Shown here: positions 6,349 to 13,329 of the stretch, piece by piece
Position numbering within the stretch: the first letter of the stretch is position 1
Layout of the letters: the number at the start of each line of letters is the position of its first letter
NCBI GenBank assembly: GCA_036524675.1
Contig: DATDBU010000130.1
Location: forward strand, 1-13,970
Direction of reading: 5' to 3'
DNA: 13,970 nucleotides
DNA from: DATDAW01 sp036524675
Lineage (GTDB): Bacteria > Verrucomicrobiota > Verrucomicrobiia > Chthoniobacterales > DASVRZ01
Position numbers and translations under genes: made by a program
The notes under the pieces: model-generated
Database searches by the model: none
What the model was told of the DNA's origin: nothing
The model's input: the letters and a program-made list of their open reading frames with translations, nothing else

Positions 6349-7170
6349 ATGATGGAAATGAATGCGATTCCCCGATTTGAGGTTGCTGGCGAGGATTTTT
6401 ATCACCGGATTCTCGACGTGTTGGAAGCCGCGGATATCGATTTTCTTGTCGGCGGCGCTTTCGCACTGCGCGCGTACACAGGTGTGGAACGGGATACCAA
6501 AGATTTCGATTTGATGTTACGCCCTCGCGATGTTGAGAACGCACTCTCGGTTTGCCGCCAGGCGGGGCTGCGCGCGGATTATACGTTCACACACTGGATC
6601 GCGAAGGTGCACTTGGGCGAGCACTTCATCGACCTGATCTATCGCGCTGGAAATGGTTTGTGCGAAGTGGACGACGGCTGGTTCGACGCCAGCCGGGATG
6701 CGGAAGTGATGGGACGCAAATTGCGCCTTTGCCCGCCAGAGGAGATGGTCTGGCAAAAAGCGTTCATCATGGAGCGCGAACGTTTCGATGGTGCAGATAT
6801 TCAGCATCTGCTACGGAGCTGCGCCGCGGACATGGACTGGCCGCGACTCATTGGGCGTTTTGGAAGCCATTGGCGGGTTTTGCTGAGCCACCTCATTTTG
6901 TTTGGATTTGTTTACCCCAACGAATCCGACGCCGTTCCGGCACGGATTTTGCGGACTCTGCTCACGCGACTTCGGAAAGAAATTTCCCGCTCAAACAATA
7001 CCTATAACAAGGATCGAGTCTGTCGCGGAACTCTCCTTTCCCGCGAGCAATACCTTCCCGATGTCGAACAGTGGGGTTATCAGGACGCCCGCACCGACGA
7101 CGCGTCGCAGATCACCTCGCAGGAAATCGTCGCGTGGACCAACGCGATCGATCATCGGCCGCGGAAGTGA
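6349..7170 (+). CDS. Nucleotidyltransferase-fold protein
   Basis: The 273-residue protein starts with MMEM; ATG codons at 6349, 6352 and 6358 are all possible. The polymerase-beta-type nucleotidyltransferase signature is present: the glycine pair G35-G36 (DFLVGGAFALRAY), then D52-F-D54 (DTKDFDLML), and a likely third carboxylate D95 (HFIDLIYRA). These are the residues that hold two metals and the NTP. EEMVWQKAFIMERERFDGAD (131-150) matches the helical segment after the core in AbiEii/MNT-like relatives. The C-terminal half (about 165-273) is helical and basic, without a motif I know. The likely activity is transfer of a nucleotide to a protein, RNA or small molecule. Pairing with a metallophosphoesterase raises a possible modification and removal couple. 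No toxin-antitoxin partner of AbiEi type is adjacent. It ends 9 bp before the converging AI-2E gene. Confidence 0.8.
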   Translation: MMEMNAIPRFEVAGEDFYHRILDVLEAADIDFLVGGAFALRAYTGVERDTKDFDLMLRPRDVENALSVCRQAGLRADYTFTHWIAKVHLGEHFIDLIYRAGNGLCEVDDGWFDASRDAEVMGRKLRLCPPEEMVWQKAFIMERERFDGADIQHLLRSCAADMDWPRLIGRFGSHWRVLLSHLILFGFVYPNESDAVPARILRTLLTRLRKEISRSNNTYNKDRVCRGTLLSREQYLPDVEQWGYQDARTDDASQITSQEIVAWTNAIDHRPRK

Positions 7171-7179
7171 CGAAAAGTG

Positions 7180-9090
7180 CTACTGCTGCTGCTCCTGGTC
7201 GCGGCCCGTCCGTTTTTCATCCTTCGCGAGCCCGGCCGTGTATTTGTTTAGCTGTGCCAAGGCGTCTGCAAAGGTGGAAACCACTTCGTTCGCGCCGCTC
7301 TCGCGGAGACGCGTCACAGAGTCGGCGAGATCTTCAGCCACTCCCCATATACCAACCACGATGTGCATCCTCGGAAATTGCGCACGCAACTTTCGGCAGA
7401 GATAGCGCGCGTGAACGATTGCCGAGGGCGGCATCACGGAAATACAAACCTCCTCGGCGCTGTCTTTTTCCAGGGCGCCGAGCGTTTCGCCGGTGGTCAG
7501 GGATGCAGAAAGCGCTTCCGATGAATGCCCTTGCTGCCGAAGCAGGTGCGCAAGCATTTTGGATGCGAACTCGTCACGCACGGCTCGCGCCGGCACGCAC
7601 AAAACGCGACACGCAGACGCTCCCGGCGGCGCATCTGGGGGAGCGTCTTCCCCACTCGACGTTTCTATAGCCGGTTGAGAACCGAGATCATCCAGCACAT
7701 CACGCAGCTCCTGCTGAATCCCAATATACTGTTCGGCGTCGAGTTCGTCGCTTTTTTGGTCGTACTCGACGGAAGCGAGAGCGGGGATGATGACGGCGTC
7801 GTAAAGCGTTGTGAGTGAGTTCGTTTTGAGATAGGCGCTGGCAAAGACGCTTGCGTCGTTAACGTCGGGTGTGAGAAGCCGATGGTAGAACTCTTCGTAG
7901 GGTTCGAGTGCTTGCTGATCGCTGAGCAGCACCGCGAGCGCACTAAGCTTAGGCACATGCCGACCCATTACCACGAGGCAGACTGTCAGCGGTACCGCCA
8001 GCACCAGGCCGACCGCGCCCCAAAGCCAGGTCCAAAAAACCGCTGCGACAATGAGCGCAACGGCTGAAACTCCGGTGCTGGATCCGTAGAGAAGCGGCTC
8101 CAAGATATTGTTGCTCAGCAATTCGATGACCACAAAAAGCCCGATGGTGAGTGCGGGCATTGTCCAGTTGTCCGTCACCGCAAGCGAAAGCACGATGGGA
8201 AAAGCGGCCGCAATCCATGGGCCGATGTAGGGAATAAATCGTAGCACCGTCGCGAGCACTCCCCAAACAAACGCGCTTGGCACACCGATAAAATACAGGC
8301 CCAAGCCGATCGCCAGCCCATACGTGGCGTTGACGATGAGCTGCATCAAAAGGTAACGCGTTACACGCCGTGCAGCATCGTCCATGACGCGCGTCGTCGC
8401 GGAAATATTGCCCTTGCCGATGAGCCGGATCATGCGACCCCGCAGATCCTCGTGATGCAGCAACATGAAGATCACCAGGAGCAGCACGAGCGCGATGGTT
8501 CCGAGCGGCCCGAGCAGTGGTTTGACGAGCGATCCGATCTGCGCCGGCAAACCCGCTTGTCCGTTATCAACAATTTGCACGGGCATCGGTTTCGGAGGAG
8601 TAGGCACAGGCTCGGCTGGCTCCCTTCGCGGCCCGATTCCCGCGAGGGAAGATTGGGGCGCCGCTGTCGGTTTAGGAGCCGCCGTCGGCTCCGCTCCCGG
8701 CAACTCTTTACGCAACTCCTCAACGGTGTCCGAAATCCGCTTGAATTTTCCGCCCGTTGCCGTCTGCAAACTACGGAGCTTACCTTGGATATTTTCTTTA
8801 TAGTCCGGGAGACTATTCGCGAGATCAATCATTTGCCGCGTGAGCACCCAGCCTAGTCCGCCACAAATTCCGAAGAGCGCCGCTACCATCACAAGAACCG
8901 CGGTAATGCGCCCGATCCAACGTTCGAGCCGCACGACGGCAGGCGAAAGCAGGAACGTTAGGAGCGCCGCCAGGGCAAGCGGAATGAAAATATCCCGCCC
9001 GAGATAGAGTGCAGCGACGACCAGCGCCCCGATCACGGCGTTTGCCATGGCGACAACCGCTGCTGATGCACTGCGCGTCCCGGTTTGCAT
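7180..9090 (-). CDS. AI-2E family membrane protein with extra C-terminal domain
   Basis: This 636-residue protein is far longer than usual AI-2E/PerM proteins (about 350-380). Residues 11-85 give three membrane helices (such as IFIPLALAALLTFLLSPAVV). A loop at 86-195 carries a Pro/Ala-rich stretch (133-170). Residues 195-375 give the remaining helices with the family's conserved core (FIPYIGPWIAA, 285-295; NNILEPLLYG, 327-336; AVPLTVCLVV). The family exports small molecules, autoinducer-2 in E. coli, or acts as an ion/solute antiporter. Residues 380-470 form a helical cytoplasmic linker. Residues 494-615 look like an alternating alpha/beta (Rossmann-like) domain reminiscent of B12-binding domains (RVLCVPAR, VCISVMPP, MHIVVGIWG), but the cobalamin-ligand DxHxxG motif is absent (RDEFAS instead). 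This suggests a regulatory domain of unknown ligand. The gene lies 117 bp after the transglutaminase-like gene on the same strand. Confidence 0.85.
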   Translation of the reverse strand: MQTGTRSASAAVVAMANAVIGALVVAALYLGRDIFIPLALAALLTFLLSPAVVRLERWIGRITAVLVMVAALFGICGGLGWVLTRQMIDLANSLPDYKENIQGKLRSLQTATGGKFKRISDTVEELRKELPGAEPTAAPKPTAAPQSSLAGIGPRREPAEPVPTPPKPMPVQIVDNGQAGLPAQIGSLVKPLLGPLGTIALVLLLVIFMLLHHEDLRGRMIRLIGKGNISATTRVMDDAARRVTRYLLMQLIVNATYGLAIGLGLYFIGVPSAFVWGVLATVLRFIPYIGPWIAAAFPIVLSLAVTDNWTMPALTIGLFVVIELLSNNILEPLLYGSSTGVSAVALIVAAVFWTWLWGAVGLVLAVPLTVCLVVMGRHVPKLSALAVLLSDQQALEPYEEFYHRLLTPDVNDASVFASAYLKTNSLTTLYDAVIIPALASVEYDQKSDELDAEQYIGIQQELRDVLDDLGSQPAIETSSGEDAPPDAPPGASACRVLCVPARAVRDEFASKMLAHLLRQQGHSSEALSASLTTGETLGALEKDSAEEVCISVMPPSAIVHARYLCRKLRAQFPRMHIVVGIWGVAEDLADSVTRLRESGANEVVSTFADALAQLNKYTAGLAKDEKRTGRDQEQQQ

Positions 9091-9105
9091 GGAAAAGGAA
9101 ATGGC

Positions 9106-9136
9106 CCGCTTGCTTCACAAGCGAATCCCGGGCCGG
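9106..9136 (-). terminator. Possible hairpin terminator after the transglutaminase-like gene
   Basis: On the minus strand, CGCTTG and CAAGCG pair around a five-base loop, and flanking GGCC sequences can extend the stem with a bulge. It is followed by ATTTCCTTTTCC just before the AI-2E start codon. This could end the upstream transcript or act as a leader hairpin that limits AI-2E expression. Confidence 0.35.
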
Positions 9137-9207
9137 TTCTACGCAGTATTACTCACTGCCAAAAATGTGGCGCGTTTGCAGGGGAATGCTTCGCAAGGCA
9201 AAATGGG

Positions 9208-10014
9208 TCACACTTCATCGGTCCACACCTTGAACGACTCAAGATGGTTATGACCGAATGTTGTCGTCAGTGCCACGTCGGCTGCATCGCGTCCGCGGGC
9301 CATGAGAACACGCCCAATTCGAGGCGTATTGTGGCGGGCGTCGAAGACATGCCATTTCCCGCCTAGGAAAACTTCAAACCACGCACTGAAATCCATGGGC
9401 AAAGGCGCAGGCGCAACTCCGATGTCGCCAAGGTAACCCGTCGCATAGCGCGCTGGGATATTTAAACAACGGCAAAAGGTGATCGCCAAATGGGTGAAAT
9501 CGCGGCAGACACCGACGCCTTCCTTAAAAGCATCCCGCGCCGTGCGATCGACCCGCGCTTTAAGGTAGTCGAACTGAATATGGTTATGGACGAAATCGCA
9601 AATAGCCTGCACCCGAGGCCAGCCGGTTGGTGTTGCTCCAAATTGATTCCAGGCGAAGTCGTTCAGCTCGCTGTCGACCTCACAATATCGGCTGCCCAGA
9701 AGGAACTGAAGTGCCTCATCGGGTAAATCCCGGACGTGGTGCTGAGGAGCATCCAAAATCTGCGGATCAGGCTGACCGTCGTCCTCGACAATCGCGTTGT
9801 TGCTAAAAACCACCCGACCCGCAGGCGCGTCAGTTCGTCCGCAACGGTTGCCGAAAACGTCGATGTACTCGTGAATCGGCAGATCCGGATTGATCGTGAC
9901 TTTTTCCGGCTCTCGCACACTGGGATCCCGGGAAGGATGCATGCGCAACATGAACACCATCGCCACCGGCCATGGAAAGTTGAAAATAATCTCGTGTCCG
10001 ACTTGAATTCGCAT
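9208..10014 (-). CDS. Transglutaminase-like protein with His-to-Ser change in the triad
   Basis: The protein has 268 residues. The transglutaminase core runs from about 130 to 245: a nucleophile Cys in GVGVCRDFTHLAITFCR (C170), then PMDFSAWFEVFLGGKWHVFDARHN with the catalytic-type Asp D225, then RIGRVLMARGRDAADVA. Family members of this wording read DFHAWFE at the second motif, where His pairs with the Cys. Here codon 210 (bases 9387-9385) is AGT, Ser, so the Cys-His-Asp triad appears broken. Active relatives act as thiol proteases or protein cross-linkers. The N-terminal 100 residues form the beta domain common in bacterial members. No signal peptide is present, so it is probably cytoplasmic. 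The frame is open and intact, so the gene is not simply decayed; a non-catalytic role, a substitute His nearby, or a sequencing error are all possible. No Shine-Dalgarno sequence is seen at ATG 10014. Confidence 0.85.
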   Translation of the reverse strand: MRIQVGHEIIFNFPWPVAMVFMLRMHPSRDPSVREPEKVTINPDLPIHEYIDVFGNRCGRTDAPAGRVVFSNNAIVEDDGQPDPQILDAPQHHVRDLPDEALQFLLGSRYCEVDSELNDFAWNQFGATPTGWPRVQAICDFVHNHIQFDYLKARVDRTARDAFKEGVGVCRDFTHLAITFCRCLNIPARYATGYLGDIGVAPAPLPMDFSAWFEVFLGGKWHVFDARHNTPRIGRVLMARGRDAADVALTTTFGHNHLESFKVWTDEV

Positions 10015-10290
10015 AATAACACATAAGAAATCGTTCGGAGGTTATCAACAGGATGCGTCGTATTGCGTTGGGCTGGCTCGTTCTACGCCGGTGTTGCATT
10101 GCACCAGAAATTCTCGACGGGACCGGTCTCTCGCCCAAATAGCAAGTGAGCGCGACGTTCTTCACGTCGATAAGACACTCCCAAGATTGGTTGTCGTTTA
10201 GCAATTCTTTAGCTAGCCATAGACACTGTTAGTATTTTCCATCCCCCGCTAATCCCCATCTATCCTGGGGCCGGAACGGGCAGTCTGCGC

Positions 10291-10300
10291 GAAGAAGGGA
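10291..10300 (+). promoter_or_regulatory. Ribosome binding site of the antiporter gene
   Basis: The purine run GAAGAAGGGA ends one base before the ATG at 10302. It is one of the few purine-rich ribosome-binding candidates in the window and supports this start, though its spacing is short. Confidence 0.45.
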
Positions 10301-10301
10301 T

Positions 10302-11606
10302 ATGACATTCGATGTCGCCTATTCTGTGATCGGCGCGCTGCTTTTGGTGGTGGCTATCGTGGCATCTATCGTGAAGCGATGGCCGCTTACCGAGACGATG
10401 ATTTACCTCATCGCTGGAGCGGCACTGGGCCCTCTCGGCTTTGGCGTATTCTCGCTCGATGTGCTCACTTCAGCGACCTTGCTTGAACGGCTCGCTGAAA
10501 TCGCCGTAGTTGTCTCTCTTTTCACCGCAGGTCTGAAACTGCGTGTACCATTGCTGGACGCACGATGGCGGACGCCCCTTCGGCTTGCGTCCGTTTCCAT
10601 GACGTTGACGGTCGCATTCATTGCGCTCATCAGCGTCCTATGGCTGAAGCTGCCGGTCGGCGCGGCGATTCTGCTGGGAGCGATACTCGCGCCAACCGAT
10701 CCCGTGCTCGCTTCGGGCGTGCAGGTCGAGGATGTGCGCGATCGCGACCGGTTACGTTTCAGCCTCACCGGCGAGGCAGGTTTGAACGACGGCGCATCGT
10801 TTCCTTTCGTAATGCTCGGACTCGGCCTGCTCGGATTGCACGACCTGGGCGCCGCTGGCTGGAGATGGTGGATCGTCGAGGTCGCTTGGGCGATTGGTGG
10901 AGGAATCCTGATCGGCGCGCTATTTGGCACGCTTGTTGCGCATTTCGTGCTATGGCTTCGGCGTGAGCACAAGGAAGCGCTCGGCCGCGACGAATTTCTC
11001 GCGCTCGGATTGATCGCGTTCTCCTACGGCGCGGCGCTAGTTGTACACTCCTACGGATTTCTCGCCGTCTTCGCCGCAGGTGTCTCGATGCGCGCCGTGG
11101 AGCGGAGGAGTAGCAGCGATCAAGTGCCCGGCGAAGTGCTTTCGATGGAGACTGTGGGTGACAAATACGAGATGGCGACCGATCCAGAGAAGGGCCCCGC
11201 ACACATGGCTGGCTCAGTTCTTGTCTTCAACGAGCAGATGGAGCGGATCATGGAAGTCGCCCTCGTGCTGGTCATAGGCGCCGCGCTTTCTCCCGCCTAT
11301 TTTCGTCTCGAAGAGTTCGGATTCATCGCCGTGCTCTTCCTTCTCATCCGGCCATTCGCAGTGCATGCAGGTTTGCTCGGCGTGAAAAAAATAGGCGCAA
11401 CGGAACGCAGGCTCATCTCATGGTTCCGCATCCGCGGCATCGGCTCAGTTTACTATCTTGGGTTCGCTCTTGGCCGCGGCCTTCCGTCAGGACTGGCTGA
11501 ACGCCTAACCGCTCTTACACTTACCAGCATCGCGGTCTCGATCGTCGTCCACGGTGTCACAGTCACTCCTCTCATGAACTGGTATCAGAAGCGACACAGC
11601 CGCTAA
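10302..11606 (+). CDS. CPA1-type cation/proton antiporter (Na+/H+ exchanger family)
   Basis: The 434-residue protein is almost all membrane helix, about 11-12 segments, beginning with AYSVIGALLLVVAIVASIV. Family motifs are clear. ILAPTDPVLASG (128-139) holds D133. FSLTGEAGLNDGASFPFV (153-170) carries N162-D163, the ion-binding pair of electroneutral CPA1 exchangers. The charged loop at about 283-318 (VERRSSSDQVPGEVLSMETV...) is cytoplasmic and longer than in minimal members. RLISWFRIRGIGSVYYLGFALG (about 370-391) carries the conserved arginines before the last helices. It should exchange Na+ or K+ for H+ at the inner membrane and help with pH and salt balance. Length is typical. The gene stands alone: 287 bp separate it from the divergent transglutaminase-like gene, and a TAGGGAAAC box plus a MITE copy follow its stop. 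Confidence 0.92.
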   Translation: MTFDVAYSVIGALLLVVAIVASIVKRWPLTETMIYLIAGAALGPLGFGVFSLDVLTSATLLERLAEIAVVVSLFTAGLKLRVPLLDARWRTPLRLASVSMTLTVAFIALISVLWLKLPVGAAILLGAILAPTDPVLASGVQVEDVRDRDRLRFSLTGEAGLNDGASFPFVMLGLGLLGLHDLGAAGWRWWIVEVAWAIGGGILIGALFGTLVAHFVLWLRREHKEALGRDEFLALGLIAFSYGAALVVHSYGFLAVFAAGVSMRAVERRSSSDQVPGEVLSMETVGDKYEMATDPEKGPAHMAGSVLVFNEQMERIMEVALVLVIGAALSPAYFRLEEFGFIAVLFLLIRPFAVHAGLLGVKKIGATERRLISWFRIRGIGSVYYLGFALGRGLPSGLAERLTALTLTSIAVSIVVHGVTVTPLMNWYQKRHSR

Positions 11607-11630
11607 AACCCAATCGTGATCGCCGACTGT

Positions 11631-11648
11631 TAGGGAAACCATGATTAA
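11631..11648. repeat. TAGGGAAAC...GATTAA box, copy 2
   Basis: TAGGGAAACCATGATTAA matches 2029-2046 at 16 of 18 positions and also lies just after a stop codon, that of the antiporter. Its last four bases TTAA form the left target duplication of the adjacent MITE, so the MITE seems to have inserted into an older dispersed repeat. Confidence 0.5.
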
Positions 11649-11765
11649 TTTTACTTTGGTAAATCGTCGTCCGTGGCGTTTTTACAAGGAGGGCGGTTTC
11701 CAAGCGCCCGTTTTCAGGCGGTTGGAAACCGTCGTGTTCAGTGCTGTTTACCAAAATAAAATTAA
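11645..11765 (+). mobile_element. MITE-like element, copy A
   Basis: The element runs from TTTTACTTTGGTAAA (11649-11663) to TTTACCAAAATAAAA (11747-11761), terminal inverted repeats differing at one base, and is bordered on both sides by TTAA (11645-11648, 11762-11765). It is 113 bp without the duplications and has no coding capacity. Its interior contains an inverted pair of GGTTTCCAA/TTGGAAACC modules. It shares its terminal and subterminal sequences (CGTCGTCCGTGGCGTTTT; GTCGTGTTCAG.GCTG) with copy B, which lies in the opposite orientation. A four-base TTAR duplication fits the YTAR targets reported for IS701-type transposases (from memory), so such a transposase elsewhere in the genome may have moved it. 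Confidence 0.75.
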
Positions 11766-11918
11766 AGCGGATGGCACACCGTAGCGGCGGTCTGCGACCG
11801 CCCGATTCACAAGTAAAGGACGACGGTTGTAGACCGTCTGCAACAATAAATCCCCGATCAAATATCCTTGGCGCCTTGGCGGTGAATCCGAAGAGCACTG
11901 ATTCACCATGAGAATTCA
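11766..11918. repeat. Cluster of short palindromic dispersed repeats
   Basis: Two small palindromes follow the MITE: GGCGGTC-TGC-GACCGCC (11786-11802) and GACGGT-TGTAG-ACCGTC (11822-11838). Next comes a CTTGGCGCCTTGGCGGTGA unit (about 11869-11885), related in wording to the TTTGCGTCTTCGCGCC unit near 2430. Last is the perfect inverted repeat GGTGAATC/GATTCACC (11881-11888, 11900-11907), 11 bp beyond the SRPBCC stop; it could terminate that transcript. Confidence 0.45.
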
Positions 11919-12367
11919 TTAGGGAATTTCGCCGCGCCAGGCGCCCGTCGCGGTGGCCCGCTCTTCGATGAAGTCGCGGAACCGTTTCAAGGTCCCCCTC
12001 CACTCGGGCAGCGACGATGCCAAGAAATTCACCCATTTTCTCGGTCGCTCCCAACGGTTGATACTGAATGACGAGATTCACACGCGTCCGATCAGGAGCG
12101 AGTTCGGTGAAGGAGACGGCACCAGCATTCGCGTGCCCGCTAATGCTTTGCCAGGCAATGCGGCGATCAGGGAATTGCTCGTAGATCTCCGCATCCCACT
12201 GCGCCTTCTTCCCCCAAATCTGCGCTCGCCAATGCAAGCGCTTGTCGTCGAGCTGCCGGACTTCTTCCACGCCTTCCATGAAGCGGAAATTCCTCAAATT
12301 GGGTCCACTGATTGTAAACCTCCCTCAACGGCGCATTTACTTCGATAGACTTTTCGATGCGTTCCAT
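11919..12367 (-). pseudogene. SRPBCC-family (polyketide cyclase/dehydrase-like) gene with two frameshifts
   Basis: The protein is readable only by joining three frames. Frame one starts at ATG 12367 with MERIEKSIEVNAP and NQWTQFEEFP. Near 12287 it must shift to reach RFMEGVEEVRQLDDKRLHW and the long middle part (AQWDAEIYEQFPDRRIAWQS, FTELAPDRTRVNLVIQYQP, RVEGDLE). Near 12000 a second shift gives RFRDFIEERATATGAWRGEIP and a TAA at 11921-11919. The joined product is about 149 residues, the family's normal length. Each shift has a simple cause: loss of one GC pair in CCGCGCTTC, and an extra A in GAAACGG. SRPBCC proteins bind hydrophobic ligands in a helix-grip pocket; small stand-alone ones like this are frequent stress genes of unknown ligand. 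It has a good GAGGA ribosome site six bases before ATG, and a MITE begins right behind it. The gene is either decayed or carries sequence errors. Confidence 0.85.
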
Positions 12368-12373
12368 AGGTTT

Positions 12374-12378
12374 TCCTC
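12374..12378 (-). promoter_or_regulatory. GAGGA Shine-Dalgarno site cut off from its promoter by a MITE
   Basis: GAGGA lies six bases before the SRPBCC start codon and settles that start. The TTAG target duplication of MITE copy B begins at 12380, one base beyond the site, so the natural promoter must be at least 130 bp away or be supplied by the MITE itself. Confidence 0.6.
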
Positions 12379-12379
12379 G

Positions 12380-12512
12380 TTAGTTTTTACTTTGGTAAAC
12401 AGCGCTGAACACGACGGTTTCGAGCGCAGAACCAAGGAGGGGCGGTTTCCAACCGCTTGAAAATGGGCGCTTGGAAAACGCCACGGACGACGATTTACCA
12501 AAGTAAAATTAG
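12380..12512 (-). mobile_element. MITE-like element, copy B
   Basis: The inverted repeats are TTTTTACTTTGGTAAA (12384-12399) and TTTACCAAAGTAAAA (12494-12508), bordered by direct TTAG repeats (12380-12383, 12509-12512). Read on the minus strand it follows copy A through CGTCGTCCGTGGCGTTTT and GTCGTGTTCAGCGCTG. The central modules differ: B has one GGTTGGAAACCGCCCCTCC block plus an extra TTCTGCGCTCGAAACC, whereas A carries the GGAGGGCGGTTTCC block in inverted form. The right end lies 2 bp after the TGA of the DUF4142 gene, so it may also act as that gene's 3' end. It has no coding capacity. Confidence 0.75.
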
Positions 12513-12514
12513 GG

Positions 12515-13066
12515 TCATTTTTGCTTTTGGATGGCTTCAATTCTTTCGAGGTGTGCCTGAAGAGTTGGCAGAGTTTTTGTCGCCCAAGTCTTCAACGCCG
12601 GATCAGCGGCGTCCTTCGATGCGTCCTCAAAAGCATCCACAACCTTCCGGTGGTCTTTGACCACTTCCTCCACGTATTCCTTGTCAAACTCGGCGCCAGA
12701 GAGCTTCGAGAGCCGCTCCACCTTGGCAGCATGCTTTCTATCCAACATGGCGCTCAGAGTGATTCCTCTCCCCGAAGCGAACGACCGCAACTCGGAATCG
12801 ACTTTACTGTGGTCTGTAGCCATCATTGCGCCGAATTCTTTCACTTCCGGACGAGTGGCCTTCTCACGTGCAAGTTCGCCCAAGCGGACTTCCGTCATGC
12901 CGCCCTGCGAGACCATCAGGACAAACTTTTCGTCGTTCTTTGCCAACTGCGCTTCGGTCTCCCTGGGCCCAGTTTTTGCCGCCTGGACCGCGGCTTCTGG
13001 AAGGACGACGGCGGCAAGCAGAGCCGCCGAGAGGACCGAGAAAAAACTTCGAAGATACGTTTTCAT
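12515..13066 (-). CDS. DUF4142 secreted ferritin-like protein
   Basis: The 183-residue protein starts at ATG 13066; a TTG-initiated 18-residue extension upstream would place charged residues before the signal peptide, so I reject it. The signal peptide is MKTYLRSFFSVLSAALLAAV with likely cleavage after VQA (residue 29). The mature part is the DUF4142 four-helix bundle: NDEKFVLMVSQGGMTEVRLG (44-63), ATRPEVKEFGAMMATDHSKV (70-89), DKEYVEEVVKDHRKVVDAFE (128-147), and DPALKTWATKTLPTLQAHLE (155-174). The family is periplasmic or extracytoplasmic, ferritin-like in fold, and often induced under stress; no reaction is established. Length is typical. It is a complete gene between the MITE (2 bp beyond its stop) and about 260 bp of gene-free DNA upstream. 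Confidence 0.9.
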   Translation of the reverse strand: MKTYLRSFFSVLSAALLAAVVLPEAAVQAAKTGPRETEAQLAKNDEKFVLMVSQGGMTEVRLGELAREKATRPEVKEFGAMMATDHSKVDSELRSFASGRGITLSAMLDRKHAAKVERLSKLSGAEFDKEYVEEVVKDHRKVVDAFEDASKDAADPALKTWATKTLPTLQAHLERIEAIQKQK

Positions 13067-13329
13067 AAAGTCATTTCGTTCTCTAAAAAAGTTCGCGAGG
13101 CACCGCATCCGCGGTTTCAAGAATTCAACCCCCGACCGCCCTTTCGGTCCCCTACCCGATGGACATTTAAAAGTGAGTTTGGCCAGAGGCGATTTGGCAG
13201 CCTTTCATCGCCGTTGCGGCTCGAACTGGGTTCAAGCGCCCGGCCTTACACCTCGACGCGAAATCCTTCCCTGAGCCGAAACAGGCGCATCTTGCGATGA
13301 GGAGTGTTAACCTCAAACCGCGACTCCGA

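Noticed and set aside
6349..7170. AbiEi/AbiEii toxin-antitoxin system
   Set aside because: The nucleotidyltransferase fits broadly, but no AbiEi-type antitoxin gene is next to it; the neighbours are a divergent phosphoesterase and a convergent membrane protein.
11572..12297. Single 241-aa protein covering the SRPBCC middle part and the MITE
   Set aside because: After RVEGDLE the residues stop matching the family and run into MITE sequence; the two-frameshift reading restores both ends of the family exactly.
12521..13300. 259-aa and 205-aa plus-strand frames over the DUF4142 gene
   Set aside because: They are shadows of the clear DUF4142 coding frame with its signal peptide and helices.
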